DNA from: Komarekiella atlantica HA4396-MV6
Lineage (GTDB): Bacteria > Cyanobacteriota > Cyanobacteriia > Cyanobacteriales > Nostocaceae
Assembly (NCBI GenBank): GCA_019359395.1
Contig: JAHHHK010000025.1
Span: forward strand, 35,552-99,551
DNA: 64,000 nucleotides
Direction of reading: 5' to 3'
Within the stretch, counting starts at the first letter, position 1; every line of letters starts with the position of its first letter. Positions 53,717 to 61,787 of the stretch are shown one piece after another. A model generated the notes under the pieces. It searched no databases, had not been told where the DNA came from, and saw only the letters and a program-made list of their open reading frames with translations. Made by a program: the position numbers and the translations under genes.

Positions 53717-55447
53717 ATGGTTGCACTCACACAGCCTACTCAAGTTCTTCCTAATCCAGGACGTTTGACGATTGAAACTGTCGAAATTGCTCCCCAAACT
53801 ACTGCTATTCGTTGCCTCGATTGGGATAGAGAGCGTTTTGATATCGAATTTGGATTAAGGAATGGCACAACCTATAATTCTTTCCTAATTCAGGGAGAAA
53901 AAGTTGCTTTAGTTGATACTTCGCACCGCAAGTTTGAGCAGTTATATCTTGAGATACTGGCGGGATTAATTGATCCGACTAAAATAGAATACTTAATTAT
54001 TAGTCACACAGAACCCGATCACAGTGGCTTGGTGAAAAATATTTTACAATTAGCTCCCTCCATTACCGTTGTTGGTGCTAAGGTAGCTATTCAATTTTTA
54101 GAAAATATGGTTCACCAGCCCTTTAAAACTATACAGGTAAAAAGTGGAGAACGCTTAGATTTAGGCAACGGACACGTATTAGAATTTATCTCTGCACCGA
54201 ACTTACACTGGCCTGATACAATCTTTACTTATGACCACAAAACTTGCACTCTTTACACCTGCGATGTGTTTGGGATGCACTATTGTGATGACCACACCTA
54301 TGATGAAAATCTCACTGCAATAGAAGAGGATTTTGCATATTATTATGATTGTCTCATGGGGCCGAATGCGCGGTCTGTGTTGGCTGCTCTAAAGCGGATT
54401 GAAAAGTTAGAAATTGCAACCGTTGCAACAGGACATGGGCCTTTACTGCAACACTATATTTCAGATTGGCTCGGACGGTATCAAAACTGGAGTTTAGAAC
54501 AAGCGAAAACAGAGACATTAGTAGCTTTATTTTACGTTGAAGATTACGGATTTAGTGAGCATTTGGTGCGGACTACAGCACATGGATGTGCGAAAACAGG
54601 CGTAGCAGTAGAATTAGTAGATTTAAATAGCGCCGAGCCTCAAGAAATTCGAGAGTTAGTCGCACAAGCTTCTGGTTTAATCATTGCAATGCCTCCTCAA
54701 TTTTCAATAACGGCTCAAGCTGCTTTGAGTACCATCTTAGCTGCTGTTCATAATAAGCAAGCAATTGGTTTATTAGAGTCAGGAGGGGGAGAAGATGAAC
54801 CGCTTTATCCCTTACGTAATAAGTTTCAAGAATTGGGATTAATTGAAGCATTCCCCCCTATCTTAGTTAAAGAAAATCCAACACAAGCAACCGAACAACT
54901 TTGTGATGAAGCAGGGACAGATATAGGTCAATGGTTGACCCGCGATCGCACAATTAAACAAATCAAATCTATCAATTCAGATCTAGAAAAATCCCTAGGA
55001 CGTATTAGCACAGGATTGTATATTATCACTGCCAAAAAAGGAGAGATTCAGAGCGCTATGTTCGCTTCTTGGGTGACACAAGCAAGTCTTAATCCTTTAG
55101 GAGTAGCGATCGCAGTAGCTAAAGAGCGGGCAATTGAATCTTTTATGCATGTTGGCGATCGCTTTGTTTTAAACGTTTTAGAAGAAGGAAACTATCAAGG
55201 ATTAATGAAACATTTCCTCAAGCGTTTTGCTCCTGGCGCGGATCGTTTTGCTGGTGTTAAAACATATCCTGCTACTAATGAATCGCCAATTTTAGCTGAA
55301 GCTCTAGCTTATATGGAATGTGAAATTACTAGCCGTATGGATTGTGGTGATCATTGGGTCATTTACAGTACAGTCCAAACCGGACGAATTGCCAAAGTCA
55401 ACGCACTTACTGCCGTCCATCACCGCAAAATTGGCAATCATTACTAA
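53717..55447 (+). CDS. flv4: Flavodiiron protein Flv4
   Basis: A 576-residue protein with three domains: metallo-beta-lactamase-like diiron domain (about 30-260), flavodoxin domain (about 270-410) and C-terminal flavin reductase domain (about 425-576). The diiron ligands are canonical: His97-x-Glu99-x-Asp101-His102 (HTEPDH), then NLHWPD, CDVFGMH and GHGPLLQH. Canonical ligands plus the operon with a PsiE-like gene and a non-canonical partner point to Flv4 rather than Flv2. The Flv2/Flv4 pair takes electrons at the PSII acceptor side and protects PSII at low CO2 or high light. First gene of the operon. Confidence 0.88.
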   Translation: MVALTQPTQVLPNPGRLTIETVEIAPQTTAIRCLDWDRERFDIEFGLRNGTTYNSFLIQGEKVALVDTSHRKFEQLYLEILAGLIDPTKIEYLIISHTEPDHSGLVKNILQLAPSITVVGAKVAIQFLENMVHQPFKTIQVKSGERLDLGNGHVLEFISAPNLHWPDTIFTYDHKTCTLYTCDVFGMHYCDDHTYDENLTAIEEDFAYYYDCLMGPNARSVLAALKRIEKLEIATVATGHGPLLQHYISDWLGRYQNWSLEQAKTETLVALFYVEDYGFSEHLVRTTAHGCAKTGVAVELVDLNSAEPQEIRELVAQASGLIIAMPPQFSITAQAALSTILAAVHNKQAIGLLESGGGEDEPLYPLRNKFQELGLIEAFPPILVKENPTQATEQLCDEAGTDIGQWLTRDRTIKQIKSINSDLEKSLGRISTGLYIITAKKGEIQSAMFASWVTQASLNPLGVAIAVAKERAIESFMHVGDRFVLNVLEEGNYQGLMKHFLKRFAPGADRFAGVKTYPATNESPILAEALAYMECEITSRMDCGDHWVIYSTVQTGRIAKVNALTAVHHRKIGNHY

Positions 55448-55469
55448 AGAGTCATTTGTCAAGAGTAGA

Positions 55470-55550
55470 GACGTGATTAATCGCGTCTGTCAAGAGTAGA
55501 GACGCGATTAATCGCGTCTGTACAAGAGTAGAGACGCGATTAATCGCGTC
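55470..55550. repeat. Three palindromic repeat units between flv4 and the PsiE-like gene
   Basis: GACGCGATTAATCGCGTC-type units at 55470-55487 (one mismatch), 55501-55518 and 55533-55550. The same unit lies twice inside cobN. A C-rich run (CCCCCTGCCCC modules) follows to about 55630. The three hairpins may pause or trim the operon transcript. Confidence 0.9.
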
Positions 55551-55633
55551 TGTACAAGGGTCAAGAGTCAGTATTTATTCTCCCTCTGCCCCCCTGCCCC
55601 TCCGCCCCCCTGCTCCCCTTCCCCCTTCTTCCT

Positions 55634-56149
55634 ATGTACAAGGCTGTTGAAAATACCCCAATTACTATGTACGAAATCAATCGAGGGCGCGTCGTGCGAA
55701 CCTTGGAATTTATTCAAGATGTAATTGTAATTTCCTTGTGTATCGGTTTATTTAGCTTCATGGTGCTTCAGGTGAGAGATATGTTCCTCTCCCTGCTTCC
55801 CCCTCTGGATTTTCATGCTGTTACCGCCGATATTCTCTTTTTACTCATCTTGGTTGAGTTATTCCGACTGCTAATTATTTACCTACAGGAACATCGAGTA
55901 TCTATTGGGGTAGCTGTTGAAGTTTCCATCGTTTCCGCCTTGCGAGAAGTCATCGTTAAAGGTGTTCTAGAAACAAGTTGGAGTCAAGTTTTAGCAACTT
56001 GTGCTTTCTTATTAGTTCTGGGAGTACTACTGATACTCCGAGTTTGGCTACCCCCCACCTTTGATGGCATTGATCCTGAACAAGAAGTATCTAAACGCTA
56101 TAAAAATCGCGTCAAACCAGAATTAGCCCAAACCAATGGCCGGGAATAG
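55634..56149 (+). CDS. PsiE-like membrane protein of the flv operon
   Basis: A 171-residue protein with four hydrophobic segments (VIVISLCIGLFSFMVL, ILFLLILVELFRLLIIY, the middle helix around VAVEVSIVSALREVI, and VLATCAFLLVLGVLLIL). YLQEHRVSIGVAVEVSI is the PsiE signature. Its place between flv4 and flv2 equals that of Synechocystis sll0218, which stabilises PSII assembly/repair. Start may be ATG 55634 or 55664. Located in the thylakoid or plasma membrane. Confidence 0.85.
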   Translation: MYKAVENTPITMYEINRGRVVRTLEFIQDVIVISLCIGLFSFMVLQVRDMFLSLLPPLDFHAVTADILFLLILVELFRLLIIYLQEHRVSIGVAVEVSIVSALREVIVKGVLETSWSQVLATCAFLLVLGVLLILRVWLPPTFDGIDPEQEVSKRYKNRVKPELAQTNGRE

Positions 56150-56611
56150 GGTACAGATTATTCGGCGTTGCATATTTACAGGATGATTTATTGGCTACGC
56201 CCCGCTTTGCTAACACGCAGAGACGCAGCGAAAAGTATGTAGCTTGCTTCCCGCAGGGTGCGCCGGCTCCCGGCGTTCGCGCAGCGTCTCTGAAAGAGAC
56301 TCATAACTTTTCAAGACAGAGGCGCAGAGGGAATGAGGAGTTTTAGATCTCAATGCATAAAAAATTTTAGGCGTTGCATAAGATTGTGATGAATTAACGT
56401 TCGCGTAGCGTGCCGGAGGCATACCGCAAAGGCGCAAAGTGCGCGAAGAGAATAAGTTTTCTTCTTAGCAGTGATAAAAAAACATCCCGCAAATATGCAA
56501 CGCCAAATTTTATATCTTGTTTACGCAACGCCGATTATTCCCTATCATCTCTCCTCTAACCCCAACCCCCAATCCTCAGTCCCCAGTCCCCAATCCCCAA
56601 AGAGGTTTACT
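56150..56611. other. Repeat-bearing spacer between the PsiE-like gene and flv2
   Basis: 462 bases with GC-rich palindromic modules (CGCAGGGTGCGCCGG, GTTCGCGCAGCGTC) and, near 56575-56600, CCCCAGTCCCCAATCC units. No gene found. A frame running into flv2 from 56471 is repeat-derived; the flv2 start is taken as 56612. Confidence 0.6.
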
Positions 56612-58348
56612 ATGTCTGTTGCTACCTTAACGCCCAACCGTAAAAGAGATGTCCAGGTTGTTGAAATTGGTAAAGATACCCTAATCTTGCGATCGCGGAC
56701 TTGGGAACGACTAAAATTTGAGGTTGAGTATTCTCGTCAACGGGGAACTACAGCAAATTCTTATTTAATCCAAGGTGATAAAAAAGCTTTAATTGACCCT
56801 CCCGGTGAATCCTTTACCGAAATCTACCTTGAGCAACTCGCACAACATCTAGATTTTAATACCCTAGATTACATCATTCTTGGTCATGTCAACCCCAACC
56901 GCAGAGCAACCCTCAAAGTGTTGCTTTCTCAAGCTACTCAAGCTACTTTAATTTGTTCTCGTCCCGCAGCTAATGCTCTAAAAACCGCCTTTCCTGAATG
57001 GGAATCACGCATTCAATCTGTGCGTTCCGAGGATACTTTAGATTTAGGACAGGGACATCATTTGTCATTTATTACTGTACCGACTCCTCGTTGGGCGGAT
57101 GGACTTTGTACTTACGATGCCATCACAAAAATTCTTTACACAGACAAGTTTTTTGGCGCTCATATTTGTGAAGATGCCCTGTTTGATGAAGATTGGAAGG
57201 TATTAGATGCGGAACGTCACTATTATTTTGATTGTCTTCATGCGCCTCAAGCTAAACAAGTCGAAGTTGCTTTAGAGAAATTTTCGGTTTTTGGCGCAAA
57301 ATGTTATGCTCCGGCTCATGGCCCGGTTGTGCGTTACAGCCTAAGTCGTTTTACTTATGATTACCGTCAATGGTGTCAAGGGCAAAAATCTCAAGAGTTT
57401 AGTGTCGCTTTACTTTATGCCTCTGCTTATGGAAATACTGCAACTTTAGCTAATGCGATCGCTCAAGGTTTAATTGAAAATGGAGTCAATGTAGAATCGA
57501 TAAACTGTGAACTAGCAGATTCTACAGAGATAACCCGCATTGTAGAAGCTTGCGATGGATTTATTATTGGCTCACCCACTTTAGGCGGTCATGCACCGAC
57601 TCAAATTCAAACCGCTTTAGGAATAGCCCTCTCATCAGCAGCTAAAACTAAGTTAGCAGGGGTGTTTGGTTCCTACGGTTGGAGTGGAGAGGCAATTGAT
57701 GTATTAGAAAGCAAGCTCAAAGATGCCAATTATCGTTTAGGGTTTGAAACAATTCGAGTCCGCTTTAGCCCTACTCCTGAAATTCTACAACAGTGTCAAC
57801 AAGCAGGTGCTTCCTTTGCCCAAAACTTGAAGAAAACCAAGAAACTGCGTACTCCCCGCCAAGTTTTGACAGAAACTCAAGTAGATCGTACCGAACAAGC
57901 AGTAGGGCGGATCATTGGTTCTTTGTGTGTTGTGACAACTCGTGATGAAGAAACCCACAAAGGGGTTTTAACTTCTTGGCTATCTCAGGCAACTTTTAAC
58001 CCGCCAGGAATTATGATTGCTGTGGCTCAAGAACAGAATGCAGATTTAATGCGTCATCCCGGTGATAAATTTGTGCTGAATATCCTCAAAGAAGGAAGAA
58101 ATATCCGGCGCTATTTTTCTCGTCAAAGTACTTTAGGAGATAATCCGTTTGCCAATCTTTCCACACAAACTGCTGTTAATGGTTGTTTGATTCTGAATGA
58201 GGCATTAGCTTATTTAGAATGTACGGTAACAAATCAGCTTGAATGTGGTGACAGATGGTTAATTTATGCTGTAGTAGATAAAGGAGAAGTATTGGAAAAT
58301 GATGGCGTAACTGCTCTAGAACATCGTAAATCGGGCAGCTATTACTAA
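56612..58348 (+). CDS. flv2: Flavodiiron protein Flv2 (non-canonical diiron site)
   Basis: A 578-residue homologue of Flv4 with the same three domains, from ATG 56612 (MSVATLTPNRKR). The diiron motif is His92-V-Asn94-P-Asn96-Arg97 instead of HxExDH, and the next ligand regions read TPRWADG and DKFFGAH, so the metal ligands are largely lost. This pattern is known for Flv1/Flv2 partners in heterodimers with Flv3/Flv4. The flavodoxin domain has GSYGWSGEA and the flavin reductase domain has SQATFNPPGIMIAVA. It acts with flv4 upstream. Confidence 0.88.
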   Translation: MSVATLTPNRKRDVQVVEIGKDTLILRSRTWERLKFEVEYSRQRGTTANSYLIQGDKKALIDPPGESFTEIYLEQLAQHLDFNTLDYIILGHVNPNRRATLKVLLSQATQATLICSRPAANALKTAFPEWESRIQSVRSEDTLDLGQGHHLSFITVPTPRWADGLCTYDAITKILYTDKFFGAHICEDALFDEDWKVLDAERHYYFDCLHAPQAKQVEVALEKFSVFGAKCYAPAHGPVVRYSLSRFTYDYRQWCQGQKSQEFSVALLYASAYGNTATLANAIAQGLIENGVNVESINCELADSTEITRIVEACDGFIIGSPTLGGHAPTQIQTALGIALSSAAKTKLAGVFGSYGWSGEAIDVLESKLKDANYRLGFETIRVRFSPTPEILQQCQQAGASFAQNLKKTKKLRTPRQVLTETQVDRTEQAVGRIIGSLCVVTTRDEETHKGVLTSWLSQATFNPPGIMIAVAQEQNADLMRHPGDKFVLNILKEGRNIRRYFSRQSTLGDNPFANLSTQTAVNGCLILNEALAYLECTVTNQLECGDRWLIYAVVDKGEVLENDGVTALEHRKSGSYY

Positions 58349-58489
58349 AATCATTTTAGTGCCGTTTTACGGTTTAGTCTTTAGACCTGCCTTGAAAATA
58401 GGGACTGGGAAAGAAATATTTTCATTCCCTCATTGTGCTTGCATAGCGTGCGCTTTGCGCTCACTCTGTTTATGGAGTCTCTTACATAA

Positions 58490-58810
58490 GTCGAGATTTG
58501 TGAAATTGAACCACAGATAAACCCAGATGAACACCGATATTTATCTGTCTTGAAAAGTTTCCTGCCCAGGGTTGCCCTCCCCGTTCGCGCAGCGTCTCCC
58601 CTTGGGAGAAGTTTGCTTGGAGGGAAACCCTCCGACGCTCGTTCGCAAAGCGTGCCGTAGGCAAGACTCGCTCTAAGCGTAGCCATGCCGTAGGCTTTAC
58701 GCTGCGCTATGGCAACTTCTCTCCGCAGAACTTTTCGCTGTCTTGAAAAGTTTTGCGCCGGGAAACCCGGACGCGCAAACTTTTCGCTGTGTTCATCTGT
58801 GGTTTATTTT
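58490..58810. repeat. Dispersed repeat element, copy 3
   Basis: It shares CTGTCTTGAAAAGTTTCCTG at its left part with copy 2, and 58608-58758 is identical to 40663-40813 over 151 bases. Ends near GTTCATCTGTGGTTTATTTT. No coding capacity. Confidence 0.85.
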
Positions 58811-58863
58811 GGTCTTACTCCAATTTTTGCAAAAAGTCTTTTGTATTGCCCTGCTATCTAAAC

Positions 58864-59061
58864 GCATCGACTGACAATTCAATTGCATCGACTGACAATT
58901 CAATTGCATCAACTGACAATTCAATTGCATCGACTGACAATTCAATTGCATCGACTGACAATTCAATTGCATCGACTGACAATTCAATTGCATCGACTGA
59001 TAATTCAATTGCATCAACTGACAATTCAATTGCATCAACTGACAATTCAATTGCATCGACC
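58864..59061. repeat. 21-base tandem repeat, nine full units
   Basis: Unit GCATCGACTGACAATTCAAT plus T, starting at 58864 and repeating every 21 bases to 59052, with a partial tenth. Variation is limited to CGACT/CAACT and TGACAA/TGATAA. All three frames on both strands stay mostly open because 21 is a multiple of three. Confidence 0.95.
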
Positions 59062-59177
59062 TGTATAAATGAGCTTACCCTTTCTTTAACCTTGCCTTAC
59101 TTAAAAAGTTTTTCTTACTGAAAGTTTTTAAGTTGCAATGGGTACATTAAATATATACTTTACTACGGTATACATTT

Positions 59178-59552
59178 ATGCCCACTCAAGATATGACACG
59201 CCGTTTGCGCCCTCAATTAATTAGTCAAGATATCAATTCATTGCACGGTTTGCAGACCATCAGCACCTACAACACAACTCGTGCTAATGCCTCTGTTGCA
59301 GACTTACAGCAAGCTTATCAGGTTATGTTAACTCAGCGACAAGCCGAAACCGAGAAACTAGCTCTATACCGTGCTGCTGCCGATGCTGCCCGATTAGCAG
59401 AGTGGGAATTTCACAATGCTATATTAACGATGAAAGAAGTTGTGCGTGGACAATATGGCACAGATAGCGATCAAGCCCAAGCCGTTGGACTAAAGAAAAA
59501 ATCAGAGCGTAAGCGTCCCAACCGCAAAAAGTCAGTTACGGTTGCAAGTTAA
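59178..59552 (+). CDS. Hypothetical helical protein (124 aa)
   Basis: A 124-residue soluble protein from ATG 59178. A long amphipathic helix is likely at 40-85 (VADLQQAYQVMLTQRQAETE and KLALYRAAADAARLAEWE). The C-terminus is strongly basic (KKKSERKRPNRKK), suggesting nucleic-acid or membrane contact. No family recognised. No clear ribosome site. A strong terminator follows at 59667. Confidence 0.7.
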   Translation: MPTQDMTRRLRPQLISQDINSLHGLQTISTYNTTRANASVADLQQAYQVMLTQRQAETEKLALYRAAADAARLAEWEFHNAILTMKEVVRGQYGTDSDQAQAVGLKKKSERKRPNRKKSVTVAS

Positions 59553-59987
59553 TTAGACATTACAGCGACTTGACAGCATTTTTCATCTATTTGAACCATA
59601 ATCCCAGGTATAGATTCACATCTGTAAACTGGTGTTAACTCAACTTACATAATTCTTAGGTGATCTCGTTCCTAGCCTCCGGCTGGGAATGTTTTTTTGG
59701 AGGCTTCGTCTTCACTGTAATGTCAAGCGGCAGCCCTCTTTAACAGTTATCAGTAAACGGTAAACAGTTATCAGTCAAGCTTTGCATCAACTTTTGTAAC
59801 GAATTGCAGAATTCTGTACTACCATAACCGAACCGTCAATAGAAATACTCAAAGCAAACTCCATACTACGGAGAGAACAATGTAAACCAAAAGGCAACAC
59901 AACTGAGTTTGTCCTTTCTTGAAATAATTGGCTTGAACCTTTACCCCAATGGTGAATTAAAACTGGAGGAACAAGGAGATTTAGATA
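59553..59987. other. Gene-free stretch before the sigma-like gene
   Basis: 435 bases. It holds the terminator at 59667-59698 and a small direct repeat (CAGTTATCAGTAAACGGTAA / ACAGTTATCAGTC) near 59742-59780. No promoter can be assigned. Confidence 0.55.
59667..59698 (+). terminator. Rho-independent terminator
   Basis: CGTTCCTAGCC-TCC-GGCTGGGAATG forms an 11-base stem (one G-T) followed directly by TTTTTTT. Confidence 0.85.
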
Positions 59988-60665
59988 ATGAATGAGGGTT
60001 TTGAGAATGCTTTATCAGGCGATGACTTTGATCAGTTACTTCAACAGCTAGCAGAAGAAGCTCAACAACACCCACCTCAGAGTCCTCAAAGGCAGCGAGC
60101 CTTACAAAGGTTGGTCAGTGAAATTTTACAATCAAATCGGCTGCATCATCCTCAAAGAGATTCATGGCTACTCAATCTTTACGAAGACCTTTATAACGAG
60201 GCACTCCAGAAAACTTTACTAGAAATCTGTCAAAAAGTTGATTACTACAACTCAGAACATCAAGTGATGGCATGGGTGAATTTTATCTTGAGAAATCGTT
60301 TTATTGATGTGGTCAATGACTATAAGAAACAAGGAATAACCTATATTCCCAAATCTGAGAGAAGTCAAACAACTTGTTTTCTATTTTTGGATGAATTGGA
60401 ACAATGCATACCAGTAGAAGATGAGCGTTCTGACGACGAATTACTAAGACAATTTCTAGAGGAAGATCCAGAAAATTTGCTCAAAAATGAACGACTTAGA
60501 GATAATTACGAAGTTACTTTTCAGTATTTAGCTTTAAAAAAATTTGTTGAAGACAAAACCTGGATAGAAATCGCCGCTAACTTAGGAATTTCAGTTCAAA
60601 CACTTTGTAGTTTTTTCAATCGGCGATTGCAAAAGCTCATGCCTTATTTCAAGAAATATTTATAG
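59988..60665 (+). CDS. ECF-like sigma-70 family protein
   Basis: A 225-residue protein from ATG 59988. Region 2-like sequence covers ILQSNRLHHPQRDSWL, AWVNFILRNRFIDVVNDY and the -10 binding helix. Region 4-like sequence has TFQYLALKKFVEDKTWIEIA and LGISVQTLCSFFNRRLQKL. It is divergent from housekeeping sigma factors and belongs to a cyanobacterial sigma-like group that often precedes DUF1822 genes, as here (26 bases downstream). Promoters controlled are unknown; autoregulation of this small operon is plausible. Could also be a sigma-derived regulator without initiation activity. Confidence 0.8.
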   Translation: MNEGFENALSGDDFDQLLQQLAEEAQQHPPQSPQRQRALQRLVSEILQSNRLHHPQRDSWLLNLYEDLYNEALQKTLLEICQKVDYYNSEHQVMAWVNFILRNRFIDVVNDYKKQGITYIPKSERSQTTCFLFLDELEQCIPVEDERSDDELLRQFLEEDPENLLKNERLRDNYEVTFQYLALKKFVEDKTWIEIAANLGISVQTLCSFFNRRLQKLMPYFKKYL

Positions 60666-60691
60666 GAATAATTACAGAAGCACACAGAGAG

Positions 60692-61636
60692 ATGACGATG
60701 AGCAAAACCGCTAAGCCTTTAATTTTTACAGTACCACTATCTTTTGAGGCACATTCGCTGGCACAACAGTTTCGCAGTTGGCATTCTAATCCTCAAAAAG
60801 CTAAACAGGTTTATCTAAATACTTTAGCGTTGTATGCAGTTGATTTTTACATCCGCTGTTTGGGGTTTGAGACAGATTTAGAGCAAAGTGATAGTCACAA
60901 TCCTATTTGCTTAAAATTTATGGATGTGGCTGATTTATGGGTTAAACACTTAGGCAAATTAGAATGTCGTCCAGTGCTACTAGATGCACAAGTCTGCCAG
61001 ATTCCGCCGGAGACTTGGGCAGACAGAATAGGCTATGTAGCTGTCCGAATCAGTCCATCGCTGAAGCAGGCGACGTTGTTGGGATTTACTCAGACAGCAT
61101 TAGCACAGATGCCTCTTAGTCAAATGCGATCGCTTGCTGAGTTTCCAGACTATCTTAATCAAATCCGCCAAGCTGCTCATACTGCCTCTCCCAATAACAC
61201 GGTAGTGAAGCTGAGTAATTGGCTAGAGGGATTATTTGAAGCTACCTGGCAGGAAATTGCAGCTTTTTTAGAGCCGACAGCAATTCCGTCTGTCAGTATG
61301 AGACGTACAGTAGAACCTTTCGCTAGAAGATGCAAACTAATTAATTTAGGGACTCAACTGACGCAGCAATCAGTAGTTCTCGTGCTTACACTGACTCCAG
61401 AAGATGAGCAGGCGATCAATATCATGGTGGAGGTATGCCCAACAAATGGTCAAATGTATCTAACAGAGAATCTCCAAATAATGGTTTTAAATGAAGAAGG
61501 GGTCGCTGTCATGCAAGCGATCGCTAAAGCTACAAATCAGAATATCCAATTTCACTTTAGTGGTGAACCGGGAGAACGTTTCAGTATTAAGCTGGCACTG
61601 GATAATACTAGCGTCATAGATAATTTTGTCATTTAG
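60692..61636 (+). CDS. DUF1822 family protein
   Basis: A 314-residue protein. The marker features are the start LIFTVPLSFEAHSLAQQF, the block PKAKQVYLNTLALYAVDFY (seen as AKQVYLNTLALYAVDFYI), and the late region LVLTLTPEDEQAINIMVEV with a final beta part. DUF1822 proteins are cyanobacterial and commonly follow sigma-like genes and precede CHAT or other effector genes. Function unknown; a role as sensor or anti-sigma partner is speculation from gene order. The neighbouring subtilase gene converges on it. Confidence 0.85.
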   Translation: MTMSKTAKPLIFTVPLSFEAHSLAQQFRSWHSNPQKAKQVYLNTLALYAVDFYIRCLGFETDLEQSDSHNPICLKFMDVADLWVKHLGKLECRPVLLDAQVCQIPPETWADRIGYVAVRISPSLKQATLLGFTQTALAQMPLSQMRSLAEFPDYLNQIRQAAHTASPNNTVVKLSNWLEGLFEATWQEIAAFLEPTAIPSVSMRRTVEPFARRCKLINLGTQLTQQSVVLVLTLTPEDEQAINIMVEVCPTNGQMYLTENLQIMVLNEEGVAVMQAIAKATNQNIQFHFSGEPGERFSIKLALDNTSVIDNFVI

Positions 61637-61787
61637 AAAAATCTCTCTCTCATAAATAAACAATTATGACTTGGAGTCAATCATCTCAAACAAGTGCAAT
61701 AACTAATAGTAAGGAGTAGTGCAAAATCAAACTGTGATCAACTATGCAATACCAAAATAAACATATTAGGTACTGCTATCCAGTACT

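Larger units (their letters stand above)
58349..59177. other. 829-base gene-free repeat region
   Basis: It contains dispersed repeat copy 3 (58490-58810) and a 21-base tandem array (58864-59061). Long frames on both strands across these (58381-58686 minus, 58753-59121 plus) come from the repeats and I do not call them genes. Confidence 0.7.

Noticed and set aside
58381..58686. 101-codon minus-strand frame
   Set aside because: Composed of the dispersed repeat (copy 3); no protein-like conservation expected.
58864..59061. CRISPR array
   Set aside because: Units are contiguous 21-mers without unique spacers.
58753..59121. 122-codon plus-strand frame with ASTDNSI repeats
   Set aside because: Produced by the 21-base tandem array; the opposite strand is equally open and no start signal is present.
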